Assembly (NCBI RefSeq): GCF_021151785.1
Contig: NZ_JAGKWP010000009.1
Location: forward strand, 1-36,256
DNA from: Flavobacterium sp.
GTDB lineage: Bacteria > Bacteroidota > Bacteroidia > Flavobacteriales > Flavobacteriaceae
DNA length: 36,256 nt
Direction: 5' to 3'
Both the position numbers and the translations under genes were made by a program. Each line of letters begins with the position of its first letter. Within the stretch, counting starts at the first letter, position 1. Positions 23,015 through 31,400 of the stretch are shown here, piece after piece. Under the pieces are notes generated by a model. The model had not been told where the DNA came from. It did not search any database and saw only the letters and a list, made by a program, of their open reading frames with translations.

Positions 23015-24202
23015 ATGGCAAAAGAAACATTTGATCGTTCGAAGCCCCATTTAAATATTGGTACTATCGGACACGTAGACCACGGGAAAACTACGTTAAC
23101 TGCTGCAATCACTAAAGTATTAGCTGATGCTGGTTTATCTGAAGCTAAATCATTCGACCAAATCGATAACGCTCCAGAAGAAAAAGAAAGAGGTATTACT
23201 ATCAATACTTCTCATGTTGAGTATTCAACTGCTAACCGTCACTATGCTCACGTTGACTGTCCAGGTCACGCGGATTACGTTAAGAACATGGTTACTGGTG
23301 CTGCGCAAATGGATGGAGCTATTTTAGTAGTTGCTGCTACAGATGGTCCAATGCCTCAAACTCGTGAGCACATCTTATTAGGTCGTCAAGTTGGTGTGCC
23401 TAGAATGGTTGTATTCATGAACAAAGTTGACATGGTTGATGATGCAGAATTATTGGAATTAGTAGAAATGGAAATCAGAGATTTATTATCTTTCTATCAA
23501 TATGATGGTGATAATGGTCCTGTTGTTCAAGGTTCTGCTTTAGGAGCTTTAAATGGGGATCCAAAATGGGTTGCTACTGTTATGGAATTAATGGATGCAG
23601 TTGATAATTGGATTGAATTACCAGCTCGTGATGTTGATAAGCCTTTCTTAATGCCAGTTGAAGACGTATTTACAATTACAGGTCGTGGTACTGTTGCTAC
23701 AGGACGTATCGAAACTGGAGTTGCTAATACAGGTGATGCTGTTGAAATCATTGGTATGGGAGCGGATAAATTAACTTCTACAATTACAGGGGTTGAGATG
23801 TTCCGTAAAATCTTAGATAGAGGTGAAGCTGGTGATAACGTTGGTTTATTGTTAAGAGGTATCGACAAAGCTGATATCAAAAGAGGTATGGTAATCTGTA
23901 AACCAGGTTCAGTAAAACCACATGCTAAATTTAAAGCTGAGGTTTATATCTTGAAAAAAGAAGAAGGTGGACGTCACACTCCATTCCACAATAACTACCG
24001 TCCACAGTTCTATGTACGTACAACTGACGTAACTGGTACTATTTCTTTACCAGCTGGAAGAGACATGGTTATGCCAGGTGATAACTTAACTATTGAAGTG
24101 GAATTATTATCTGCAATCGCTTTATCAGTAGGTTTACGTTTTGCTGTTCGTGAAGGTGGTAGAACAGTAGGTGCTGGTCAGGTAACTGAAATTTTAGACT
24201 AA
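23015..24202 (+). CDS. tuf: Elongation factor Tu
   Basis: GTPase that delivers aminoacyl-tRNA to the ribosome. All G motifs are present: GHVDHGKT at 19-26, the effector loop with ERGITI, DCPGH at 81-85, and NKVD at 136-139. Domains 2 and 3 follow, with RGTVATGRIETG and the C-terminal VREGGRTVGAGQVTEI. The 395 residues are standard. Codon use is biased to highly expressed codons. No promoter box lies in the 58 bases after tRNA-Thr, so it is expected to be transcribed with the three upstream tRNAs, as in other bacteria with a tRNA-tuf arrangement. A strong hairpin terminator follows. Confidence 0.98.
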   Translation: MAKETFDRSKPHLNIGTIGHVDHGKTTLTAAITKVLADAGLSEAKSFDQIDNAPEEKERGITINTSHVEYSTANRHYAHVDCPGHADYVKNMVTGAAQMDGAILVVAATDGPMPQTREHILLGRQVGVPRMVVFMNKVDMVDDAELLELVEMEIRDLLSFYQYDGDNGPVVQGSALGALNGDPKWVATVMELMDAVDNWIELPARDVDKPFLMPVEDVFTITGRGTVATGRIETGVANTGDAVEIIGMGADKLTSTITGVEMFRKILDRGEAGDNVGLLLRGIDKADIKRGMVICKPGSVKPHAKFKAEVYILKKEEGGRHTPFHNNYRPQFYVRTTDVTGTISLPAGRDMVMPGDNLTIEVELLSAIALSVGLRFAVREGGRTVGAGQVTEILD

Positions 24203-24220
24203 TTAATAGTCAAATTATAT

Positions 24221-24253
24221 AACTGTGTCGTTTAACGACGACACAGTTTTTTT
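24221..24253 (+). terminator. tuf terminator
   Basis: AACTGTGTCG at 24221-24230 pairs perfectly with CGACACAGTT at 24239-24248 around an eight-base loop, with T to 24253. It ends five bases before tRNA-Trp, for which no separate promoter is visible, so partial read-through is likely. Confidence 0.9.
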
Positions 24254-24258
24254 AACAA

Positions 24259-24329
24259 ACGAGCGTAGTTCAAGGGCAGAATAGTGGTCTCCAAAACCAT
24301 TGATGGGGGTTCGAATCCCTCCGCTCGTG
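24259..24329 (+). tRNA. tRNA-Trp (CCA)
   Basis: Cloverleaf of 71 nt. The acceptor ACGAGCG pairs with CGCTCGT. The anticodon loop CTCCAAA gives anticodon CCA. The T-arm contains GGTTCGAATCC. The discriminator is G, as expected for Trp, and the 3' CCA is not encoded. It lies 19 bases before secE, as in many bacteria. Confidence 0.96.
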
Positions 24330-24348
24330 CAAAATAAAGTAAAAGATC

Positions 24349-24537
24349 ATGTTAAAATATTTTTCTGAAGCTTTCGAAGAATTAAAGTCTAATGTAACTT
24401 GGCCTGCTTGGGACGAAGTTCAAAAGTATACAATTATAGTTGCATTATTCTCTGTTATTTTTGCTTTAGCAACTTGGGGTGTTGATGTGTCTTTTACTAA
24501 GATACTAAACGGTTTCTTTAATTTATTAAAAGGTTAA
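24349..24537 (+). CDS. secE: Preprotein translocase subunit SecE
   Basis: Essential small subunit of the SecYEG channel. The 62 residues have the short-form layout: an amphipathic N-terminal helix ending in the conserved VTWPAWDEV segment (family pattern VxWPxxxE), then a single transmembrane helix at about 27-50. Context is diagnostic: tRNA-Trp before it and nusG six bases after it. Confidence 0.96.
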   Translation: MLKYFSEAFEELKSNVTWPAWDEVQKYTIIVALFSVIFALATWGVDVSFTKILNGFFNLLKG

Positions 24538-24543
24538 TTTATA

Positions 24544-25095
24544 ATGGCTGATAATAACGTAAAGAAGTGGTATGTTGTAAGAGCTGTTAGTGGTCAAGAA
24601 AACAGAGTTAAGGCTTATATTGAGCAAGAAATTAACAGAGTTGGAATGGCTGACTATATTTCTCAAGTTCTTGTGCCTACTGAAAAAGTGGTTCAAGTTA
24701 GAGATGGTAAAAAAATTTCTAAAGAGAGAGTGTATTTCCCTGGTTATGTTATGATTGAAGCTAATCTAACTGGAGAGGTTCCTCATATAATTAAGTCAAT
24801 CACTGGTGTTATTGGTTTTTTAGGTGAGACTAAGGGAGGTGATGCTGTGCCTTTGAGACAAGCTGAGGTTAATAGAATGTTAGGTAAAGTTGATGAGTTA
24901 TCTGTTAAAGCTGAGAATGTGAATATTCCTTATTCTGTTGGCGAAACAGTTAAAGTCATTGATGGTCCTTTCAATGGATTTAATGGTTCTATTGAAAAAG
25001 TTAATGAAGAGAAACGTAAACTTGAAGTAATGGTTAAAATTTTTGGAAGAAAAACACCATTAGAATTAAGTTTTATGCAAGTTGAAAAAGTATAA
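24544..25095 (+). CDS. nusG: Transcription termination/antitermination factor NusG
   Basis: Binds RNA polymerase and links it to Rho or to the ribosome. The N-terminal NGN domain (about 7-115) has KWYVVRAVSGQENRVKAYIE and VYFPGYVMIEA. The C-terminal KOW domain (about 125-183) has VGETVKVIDGPFNGFNGSIEKV and ends in LSFMQVEKV. At 183 residues it is close to the usual length. It is six bases after secE and upstream of the ribosomal-protein genes; a hairpin separates it from rplK. Confidence 0.97.
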   Translation: MADNNVKKWYVVRAVSGQENRVKAYIEQEINRVGMADYISQVLVPTEKVVQVRDGKKISKERVYFPGYVMIEANLTGEVPHIIKSITGVIGFLGETKGGDAVPLRQAEVNRMLGKVDELSVKAENVNIPYSVGETVKVIDGPFNGFNGSIEKVNEEKRKLEVMVKIFGRKTPLELSFMQVEKV

Positions 25096-25115
25096 ATTTG
25101 TTACTTATATATAAT

Positions 25116-25157
25116 CACATCAATCGCTTCCAATTGATAGATGTGCTAAATTTTTTT
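25116..25157 (+). terminator. Hairpin with U-run between nusG and rplK (possible terminator or L11-operon leader)
   Basis: CACATC at 25116-25121 pairs with GATGTG at 25140-25145. After an A-A mismatch, ATC at 25123-25125 pairs with GAT at 25136-25138. T7 follows at 25151-25157 after five bases. The stem is moderate and the gap to the T-run makes it a weak terminator, so attenuation or leader structure is equally possible. Confidence 0.45.
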
Positions 25158-25161
25158 AAAA

Positions 25162-25599
25162 ATGGCAAAAGAAGTTAGTAAAGTAGTTAAACTACAAGTT
25201 AAGGGAGGTGCTGCGAATCCATCGCCACCGGTTGGACCTGCTTTGGGGGCTGCTGGGGTTAACATCATGGAGTTCTGTAAGCAGTTTAATGCAAGAACAC
25301 AAGATAAACCTGGCAAAGTTTTACCAGTACAAATTACTGTGTATAAAGACAAGTCTTTCGACTTTGTTGTTAAAACGCCACCTGCTGCAATTCAATTATT
25401 AGAGGCAGCAAAATTAAAGTCTGGTTCGGGTCAGCCAAATCGTAAAAAGGTTGCAAGTGTTACTTGGGATCAAATTAAAGCTATCGCTGAAGATAAAATG
25501 GCTGATTTAAATGCTTTTACATTAGAAAAAGCAATGAGTATGATCGCTGGTACAGCAAGATCTATGGGTATCACAGTAACTGGAGATGCTCCTTTTTAA
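25162..25599 (+). CDS. rplK: 50S ribosomal protein uL11
   Basis: Protein of the GTPase-associated centre at the base of the stalk; it contacts 23S rRNA and is needed for the stringent response through RelA/Rel. The N-terminal domain has the proline-rich segment GGAANPSPPVGPALGAAGVN and the C-terminal rRNA-binding domain ends in TARSMGITVTGDAPF. The 145 residues are normal. It leads the rplK-rplA-rplJ-rplL cluster, with rplA 19 bases downstream. Confidence 0.98.
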   Translation: MAKEVSKVVKLQVKGGAANPSPPVGPALGAAGVNIMEFCKQFNARTQDKPGKVLPVQITVYKDKSFDFVVKTPPAAIQLLEAAKLKSGSGQPNRKKVASVTWDQIKAIAEDKMADLNAFTLEKAMSMIAGTARSMGITVTGDAPF

Positions 25600-25618
25600 T
25601 CATTAAAAAGAATTAGAC

Positions 25619-26308
25619 ATGGCAAAATTGACAAAAAAACAAAAAGTCGCTGCATCAAAAATTGAGAAGAATAAACTTTATACTTTAAAAGAAGCTTCTG
25701 CTTTAATTAAAGAAGTTGCTTCTGCAAAATTTGATGAGTCTGTTGACATCGCTGTACGTTTAGGAGTTGATCCTAGAAAAGCGAATCAAATGGTTAGAGG
25801 TGTAGTAACACTTCCTCATGGAACAGGAAAAGATGTAAGAGTATTGGCTCTTGTAACTCCAGATAAAGAAGCTGAAGCTAAAGCTGCTGGTGCAGATCAC
25901 GTAGGTTTAGATGACTATTTACAAAAAATTAAAGACGGTTGGACGGATATTGATGTAATCATTACTATGCCTGCTGTTATGGGTAAATTAGGTCCATTAG
26001 GACGTGTTTTAGGTCCAAGAGGTTTAATGCCTAACCCTAAGACAGGTACTGTAACTATGGATGTTGCTAAAGCTGTTCAAGAAGTTAAAGCTGGTAAAAT
26101 CGACTTTAAGGTTGATAAAACTGGTATTGTTCATGCAGGTATTGGAAAAGTGTCGTTTGATGCTGATAAGATTTATGACAATGCGCATGAGATTGTTCAA
26201 ACATTAATTAAATTAAAACCAACTGCAGCTAAAGGTACTTATATTAAGTCAATTCACTTATCAAGTACACAAAGTCCTGCTATTGCTTTAGATCCTAAAG
26301 CAGTATAA
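25619..26308 (+). CDS. rplA: 50S ribosomal protein uL1
   Basis: Forms the L1 stalk that helps release tRNA from the E site, and in many bacteria represses its own operon by binding a leader that mimics 23S rRNA. It has 229 residues, with VRLGVDPRKANQMVRG near the start, the signature LGRVLGPRGLMPNPKTGTV in the middle, and a C-terminal IHLSSTQSPAIALDP. The gene is in a normal position between rplK and rplJ. An L1 binding site was not identified in the leader here. Confidence 0.98.
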   Translation: MAKLTKKQKVAASKIEKNKLYTLKEASALIKEVASAKFDESVDIAVRLGVDPRKANQMVRGVVTLPHGTGKDVRVLALVTPDKEAEAKAAGADHVGLDDYLQKIKDGWTDIDVIITMPAVMGKLGPLGRVLGPRGLMPNPKTGTVTMDVAKAVQEVKAGKIDFKVDKTGIVHAGIGKVSFDADKIYDNAHEIVQTLIKLKPTAAKGTYIKSIHLSSTQSPAIALDPKAV

Positions 26309-26330
26309 TTGGTAGTTAAAAATATTTAGT

Positions 26331-26831
26331 ATGACTAGAGAAGAAAAATCAATTGCTATTGAAGATTTAACTGCACAGTTAGCAGATGCAAATATTGTAT
26401 ATTTAGCTGACATTTCAGGTTTAGATGCAGGTACAACTTCAGATTTAAGAAGAGCTTGTTTCAAAGCAGGTATCAAATTAGAAGTTGTTAAAAATACTTT
26501 ATTAGAGAAAGCTATGGAAGCTTCTGCTAATGAGTATGGTGAATTACCAACTACTTTAAAAGGTAATACTTCAATATTAATTGCTGATGTGGCAAATGCA
26601 CCAGCAAAAATAATAAAAGAGTTCCGTAAAAAAGGTGAGAAACCAGTTTTAAAAGGAGCTTACATAAATCAAGAAATCTATATTGGTGATAACTTATTAG
26701 ATAGCTTAGTAGCAATTAAATCTAAAGAAGAAGTTATTGGTGATATCATTGGATTACTTCAATCTCCTGCTAAACGCATCATTTCTGCTTTATTAAATAA
26801 TGCAGAATCAAAAGGTGAAGCAGCAGAATAA
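26331..26831 (+). CDS. rplJ: 50S ribosomal protein uL10
   Basis: Anchors the L7/L12 dimers to the ribosome. The N-terminal domain binds rRNA (TREEKSIAIEDLTAQLAD, then VVKNTLLEKAM) and the C-terminal helix (PAKRIISALLNNAESKGEAAE) carries the L12 dimers. It has 166 residues. Followed after 56 bases by rplL. In other bacteria the L10-L12 complex represses this message; no clear site was seen here. Confidence 0.97.
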   Translation: MTREEKSIAIEDLTAQLADANIVYLADISGLDAGTTSDLRRACFKAGIKLEVVKNTLLEKAMEASANEYGELPTTLKGNTSILIADVANAPAKIIKEFRKKGEKPVLKGAYINQEIYIGDNLLDSLVAIKSKEEVIGDIIGLLQSPAKRIISALLNNAESKGEAAE

Positions 26832-26887
26832 ATGCAAACGCACTTATAAATTATAATATTTTTTAAAACACATTAAAGATAGAAAAA

Positions 26888-27256
26888 ATGGCAGATTTAA
26901 AACAATTCGCAGAACAATTAGTTAACTTAACTGTTAAAGAAGTTAACGAATTAGCAACAATATTAAAAGATGAGTATGGTATCGAGCCTGCCGCTGCAGC
27001 TGTTGTAGTTGCTGGAGGTGGTGATGCTGCTGCTGCTGCTGAACAAACTGAGTTCACAGTAGTATTAAAAGATGCAGGTGCTTCTAAATTAGGTGTAGTT
27101 AAAGCTGTTAAAGAATTAACTGGATTAGGATTAAAAGAAGCTAAAGATTTAGTTGATGCTGCTCCAACAAATGTTAAAGAAGGTGTTTCTAAAGACGAAG
27201 CAGAAGGTCTTAAGAAAGCATTAGAAGAGGCTGGAGCTGTTGTTGAGTTAAAATAA
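26888..27256 (+). CDS. rplL: 50S ribosomal protein bL12 (L7/L12)
   Basis: Multi-copy stalk protein that recruits and activates translation GTPases. The 122 residues comprise an N-terminal dimerisation helix (ADLKQFAEQLVNLTVKEVNE), an alanine- and glycine-rich hinge (about 37-57), and a C-terminal domain with KLGVVKAVKELTGLGLKEAK and ending in AGAVVELK. It is followed by a 238-base gap with strong RNA structure before rpoB, as expected where ribosomal-protein and polymerase genes are expressed at different levels. Confidence 0.98.
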   Translation: MADLKQFAEQLVNLTVKEVNELATILKDEYGIEPAAAAVVVAGGGDAAAAAEQTEFTVVLKDAGASKLGVVKAVKELTGLGLKEAKDLVDAAPTNVKEGVSKDEAEGLKKALEEAGAVVELK

Positions 27257-27278
27257 TCTAACTTATCACAAAAAGCTA

Positions 27279-27316
27279 GGTTTAGACCTTGAGATTTACT
27301 CTCAAAGGTCTAAACC
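27279..27316 (+). promoter_or_regulatory. Long stem-loop after rplL (attenuator or RNase III site)
   Basis: GGTTTAGACC at 27279-27288 pairs with GGTCTAAACC at 27307-27316, and TTGAG at 27289-27293 pairs with CTCAA at 27301-27305, with one bulged A and a seven-base loop: 15 base pairs. Only ATTTT follows, so it is at most a partial terminator. The position matches the rplL-rpoB attenuator and processing region known in E. coli. Confidence 0.7.
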
Positions 27317-27359
27317 ATTTTGCGTATATTAAATTTTTTAATTTAGCAAAATATATAAG

Positions 27360-27422
27360 CAGCTACAGACGAAGAAAAATTACAAACTTTTTCCTGGTTT
27401 GTATTTAAAGATGTTGTAGTTG
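27360..27422 (+). promoter_or_regulatory. Nested hairpin in the rpoB leader
   Basis: The outer arms CAGCTACA (27360-27367) and TGTAGTTG (27415-27422) pair with one wobble. The inner arms TACAAAC (27381-27387) and GTTTGTA (27397-27403) pair perfectly around a nine-base loop. A further ATTTTGC/GCAAAAT pair (27317-27323 with 27346-27352) lies just upstream. Function unknown; the rpoB start is 72 bases downstream. Confidence 0.45.
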
Positions 27423-27494
27423 TACTAAAGGAAGTATTTAAAATTAGTGTTTTACACAAAAGTTACTTTTTTAAAATCAAAATTTTGTCCATTG

Positions 27495-30400
27495 ATGATT
27501 GCTAATCAGACTGAAAGAATCAATTTTGCCTCAACAAAAAATATCCCTAATTATCCTGATTTTCTTGATATTCAAGTGAAATCTTTTAGAGATTTTTTTC
27601 AATTAGAAACCAAATCTGATGAAAGAGGTAACGAGGGTCTTTACAACACCTTCATGGAAAATTTTCCAATAACTGATACTAGAAATCAATTTGTTCTAGA
27701 GTTTCTAGATTATTTTATTGACCCTCCTAGATATACTATCGAGGAATGTATCGATAGAGGTTTAACATATAGTGTTCCTCTAAAAGCTCGTTTAAAATTA
27801 TATTGTACAGATCCTGAACATGAAGATTTTGAAACTATCGTTCAAGATGTTTATTTAGGTACTATTCCATATATGACGCCTAGTGGTACTTTTGTAATTA
27901 ATGGTGCTGAACGTGTTGTTGTCTCCCAATTACATAGATCTCCAGGTGTATTCTTCGGACAATCTTTCCACGCAAATGGAACTAAATTGTATTCTGCTAG
28001 AATCATTCCTTTTAAAGGTTCTTGGATTGAATTTGCAACAGATATCAATAATGTAATGTATGCATATATTGATAGAAAGAAAAAATTACCTGTAACAACT
28101 CTTTTCAGGGCCATTGGTTTTGAAAGAGATAAAGATATTCTTGAAATATTTGATTTAGCTGAAGAAATCAAAGTTTCAAAAACTGGAATTAAAAAATATA
28201 TCGGTAGAAGACTTGCTGCTCGTGTGCTAAATACTTGGCATGAGGATTTCGTTGATGAAGATACTGGAGAGGTGGTTTCTATCGAGCGTAATGAAATTAT
28301 TTTAGATCGTGATACTATTCTTGATAAAGATAATGTAGAGGAAATTCTTGAAGCGGATGTAAAATCAATTTTATTACACAAAGAAGATAATAATCAAGCA
28401 GATTTTGCTATTATTCATAATACTTTACAAAAAGACCCTACAAATTCTGAAAAAGAAGCTGTAGAGCACATATATAGACAATTACGTAATGCAGAACCAC
28501 CTGATGAGGAAACTGCTCGTGGTATTATTGATAAATTATTCTTCTCTGACCAACGTTATAATTTAGGTGACGTAGGTCGTTACAGAATGAATAAAAAGTT
28601 AGGCTTGGATATTCCTATGGATAAACAAGTTTTAACTAAAGAAGATATTATTACAATCGTAAAATATTTAATTGAATTAATTAATTCAAAAGCTGAAATC
28701 GATGATATTGACCACTTATCTAATCGTCGTGTAAGAACAGTAGGGGAACAATTGTCGGCTCAGTTTGGTGTTGGGTTAGCGCGTATGGCTCGTACCATCC
28801 GTGAAAGAATGAACGTTCGTGATAACGAGGTGTTTACGCCAATTGATTTGATTAATGCTAAAACATTATCATCTGTAATTAATTCTTTCTTCGGAACTAA
28901 CCAATTATCTCAATTTATGGATCAAACAAATCCATTAGCTGAGATTACACACAAACGTCGTCTATCAGCTTTAGGACCTGGTGGTTTATCAAGAGAAAGA
29001 GCTGGTTTCGAAGTTCGTGACGTTCACTACACGCATTATGGACGTTTATGTCCTATTGAAACGCCTGAGGGTCCAAACATTGGTTTGATTTCTTCGTTAG
29101 GAGTTTATGCTAAAGTAAACGGAATGGGATTCATTGAAACTCCTTATAGAAAAGTAGAAAACGGTAAAGTTGATTTAATTGCTGAACCTATCTATTTAAG
29201 TGCTGAAGAAGAAGAAGGTAAGTTAATTGCTCAGGCGAACATTGAAATGAGTAATGAAGGAGTAATTACAGCTGATAAAGTAATTGCACGTGAAGAAGGT
29301 GATTTCCCAGTGGTAGATCCAACAGCGGTTCATTATACAGATGTAGCGCCAAACCAGATTGCTTCTATTTCAGCCTCTTTAATTCCTTTCTTAGAGCATG
29401 ATGATGCTAACCGTGCGTTGATGGGATCAAACATGATGCGTCAAGCAGTACCTCTATTAAGACCACAAGCACCAATTGTTGGAACTGGTTTAGAAAGACA
29501 AGTAGCTTCTGATTCAAGAGTGTTAATAAATGCTGAAGGTTCTGGTGTTGTTACTTATGTTGATGCTAACAAAATCACTATAAAGTACGATAGAACAGAG
29601 GAAGAAAGAATGGTAAGTTTTGATCCAGATGAAAAAACATACCAATTAATTAAATTTAGAAAAACAAATCAAAGCACCACTATCAACTTAAAACCTATTG
29701 TTAGAAAAGGTGACAGAGTTGAAAAAGGACAAGTGCTTTGTGAAGGATATGCTACTCAAAATGGAGAATTAGCTTTAGGTAGAAATTTACAAGTTGCCTT
29801 TATGCCTTGGAAAGGTTATAACTTCGAGGATGCAATTGTAATTTCTGAAAAGGTAGTTCGTGATGATATCTTTACATCAATTCACGTAGATGATTATTCT
29901 TTAGAAGTTAGAGACACAAAATTAGGTAATGAAGAATTAACTAATGATATTCCTAACGTTTCTGAAGAAGCTACTAAAGATTTAGATGAAAACGGTATGA
30001 TTAGAATTGGAGCTGAAGTTAAACCTGGTGATATCTTAATTGGTAAAATCACACCAAAAGGGGAATCAGATCCAACTCCAGAAGAAAAATTATTACGTGC
30101 TATCTTTGGTGATAAAGCAGGTGATGTGAAAGATGCATCTTTAAAAGCTTCGCCTTCTTTACATGGTGTAGTTTTAGATAAAAAATTATTTGCTAAAGCA
30201 GTTAAAGATAAACGTAAACGTTCTAAAGATAAAGAAGATTTAGATAAACTTGAAATGGAGTTCGAGGTTAAATTCGTTGAACTTAAAGACAGATTAATCG
30301 ATAAATTATTCTTAATCGTAGACGGAAAAACATCTCAAGGTGTCTTAAATGACTTAGGTGAAGAAGTATTGCCAAAAGGTAAAAAATTCACTAAGAAAAT

Positions 30401-31307
30401 GTTACAAGGTGTTGAAGATTTTGCACACTTAACAAAAGGTCAATGGACAACTGATGATCATACAAATGAATTAATCAACGATTTAGTACACAACTATAAA
30501 ATTAAATTAAATGATTTACAAGGTGTATTAAGAAGAGAGAAATTTACAATTACTGTTGGAGATGAATTGCCATCAGGTATTTTGAAATTAGCAAAAGTTT
30601 ATATTGCTAAAAAACGTAAGCTAAGAGTAGGAGATAAAATGGCGGGTCGTCACGGTAACAAAGGTATTGTTGCTAAAATTGTTCGTCAAGAAGATATGCC
30701 ATTCTTAGAAGATGGAACGCCAGTAGATATTGTATTGAATCCGCTTGGGGTACCTTCACGTATGAACATTGGTCAGATTTATGAAACAGTATTAGGATGG
30801 GCGGGATTAAAAACAGGTAAAAAGTTTGCAACTCCAATTTTTGATGGTGCAACTTTAGACCAAATTAATGCCTTAACAGACGAAGCTGGAATCCCAAGAT
30901 TTGGTCATACTTATTTATATGATGGAGGAACAGGAGAGCGTTTCCATCAGCCAGCAACAGTGGGTGTAATTTATATGCTTAAGTTAGGTCATATGGTTGA
31001 TGATAAAATGCACGCACGTTCTATTGGTCCATACTCATTAATTACGCAACAGCCATTAGGAGGTAAAGCTCAGTTTGGTGGTCAGCGTTTTGGAGAAATG
31101 GAGGTTTGGGCTCTTGAAGCTTATGGTGCTTCTAGTACTTTAAGAGAGATATTAACGGTAAAATCTGATGATGTAACTGGTAGAGCAAAAACTTACGAAG
31201 CAATCGTTAAAGGAGAAACTATGCCAGAGCCAGGATTACCTGAATCATTCAATGTATTAATGCATGAATTAAAAGGTCTTGGATTAGACATTAGATTAGA
31301 AGAATAA
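27495..31307 (+). CDS. rpoB: DNA-directed RNA polymerase beta subunit
   Basis: Catalytic-core subunit of RNA polymerase. The start is at the ATG encoding MIANQTERINFAS, giving 1270 residues; a GTG sixteen codons upstream is open but encodes a non-conserved stretch. The rifampicin-pocket cluster reads LSQFMDQTNPL and THKRRLSALGPGG, with D476, H486 and S491 matching E. coli D516, H526 and S531, so the usual sensitive residues are present. Active-site and C-terminal landmarks include RLCPIETPEGPNIGLI, MAGRHGNKGIVAKI, and GGQRFGEMEVWALEAYGA. rpoC follows after 93 bases with a hairpin between. Confidence 0.97.
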   Translation: MIANQTERINFASTKNIPNYPDFLDIQVKSFRDFFQLETKSDERGNEGLYNTFMENFPITDTRNQFVLEFLDYFIDPPRYTIEECIDRGLTYSVPLKARLKLYCTDPEHEDFETIVQDVYLGTIPYMTPSGTFVINGAERVVVSQLHRSPGVFFGQSFHANGTKLYSARIIPFKGSWIEFATDINNVMYAYIDRKKKLPVTTLFRAIGFERDKDILEIFDLAEEIKVSKTGIKKYIGRRLAARVLNTWHEDFVDEDTGEVVSIERNEIILDRDTILDKDNVEEILEADVKSILLHKEDNNQADFAIIHNTLQKDPTNSEKEAVEHIYRQLRNAEPPDEETARGIIDKLFFSDQRYNLGDVGRYRMNKKLGLDIPMDKQVLTKEDIITIVKYLIELINSKAEIDDIDHLSNRRVRTVGEQLSAQFGVGLARMARTIRERMNVRDNEVFTPIDLINAKTLSSVINSFFGTNQLSQFMDQTNPLAEITHKRRLSALGPGGLSRERAGFEVRDVHYTHYGRLCPIETPEGPNIGLISSLGVYAKVNGMGFIETPYRKVENGKVDLIAEPIYLSAEEEEGKLIAQANIEMSNEGVITADKVIAREEGDFPVVDPTAVHYTDVAPNQIASISASLIPFLEHDDANRALMGSNMMRQAVPLLRPQAPIVGTGLERQVASDSRVLINAEGSGVVTYVDANKITIKYDRTEEERMVSFDPDEKTYQLIKFRKTNQSTTINLKPIVRKGDRVEKGQVLCEGYATQNGELALGRNLQVAFMPWKGYNFEDAIVISEKVVRDDIFTSIHVDDYSLEVRDTKLGNEELTNDIPNVSEEATKDLDENGMIRIGAEVKPGDILIGKITPKGESDPTPEEKLLRAIFGDKAGDVKDASLKASPSLHGVVLDKKLFAKAVKDKRKRSKDKEDLDKLEMEFEVKFVELKDRLIDKLFLIVDGKTSQGVLNDLGEEVLPKGKKFTKKMLQGVEDFAHLTKGQWTTDDHTNELINDLVHNYKIKLNDLQGVLRREKFTITVGDELPSGILKLAKVYIAKKRKLRVGDKMAGRHGNKGIVAKIVRQEDMPFLEDGTPVDIVLNPLGVPSRMNIGQIYETVLGWAGLKTGKKFATPIFDGATLDQINALTDEAGIPRFGHTYLYDGGTGERFHQPATVGVIYMLKLGHMVDDKMHARSIGPYSLITQQPLGGKAQFGGQRFGEMEVWALEAYGASSTLREILTVKSDDVTGRAKTYEAIVKGETMPEPGLPESFNVLMHELKGLGLDIRLEE

Positions 31308-31312
31308 ATTAG

Positions 31313-31355
31313 TTTTCGGAATCAGTCGTACTTTATTTTACGACTGATTCTAAAA
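31313..31355 (+). promoter_or_regulatory. Stable stem-loop between rpoB and rpoC
   Basis: GAATCAGTCGTA at 31319-31330 pairs perfectly with TACGACTGATTC at 31339-31350 around an eight-base loop, and TTTT/AAAA (31313-31316 with 31352-31355) can extend it. A-rich sequence, not T, follows, so it is not an intrinsic terminator. A processing or mRNA-stabilising element is the best guess. Confidence 0.65.
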
Positions 31356-31400
31356 CAAAAACTTACAATTGAATTTTAATAAATCGATAGTATTCATATC

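Noticed and set aside
23527..23880. Antisense open frame inside tuf
   Set aside because: Explained by the strong codon bias of tuf, which removes stops on the opposite strand. No recognisable protein features.
27447..27494. GTG start 16 codons upstream for rpoB
   Set aside because: The extra residues are not conserved in beta subunits, and the internal ATG gives the standard N-terminus MIANQTERINFAS.
27851..28381. Long antisense open frame inside rpoB (176 codons)
   Set aside because: It lies wholly opposite a conserved coding region, has a serine/isoleucine-rich composition typical of antisense frames in AT-rich genes, and has no promoter or start context.
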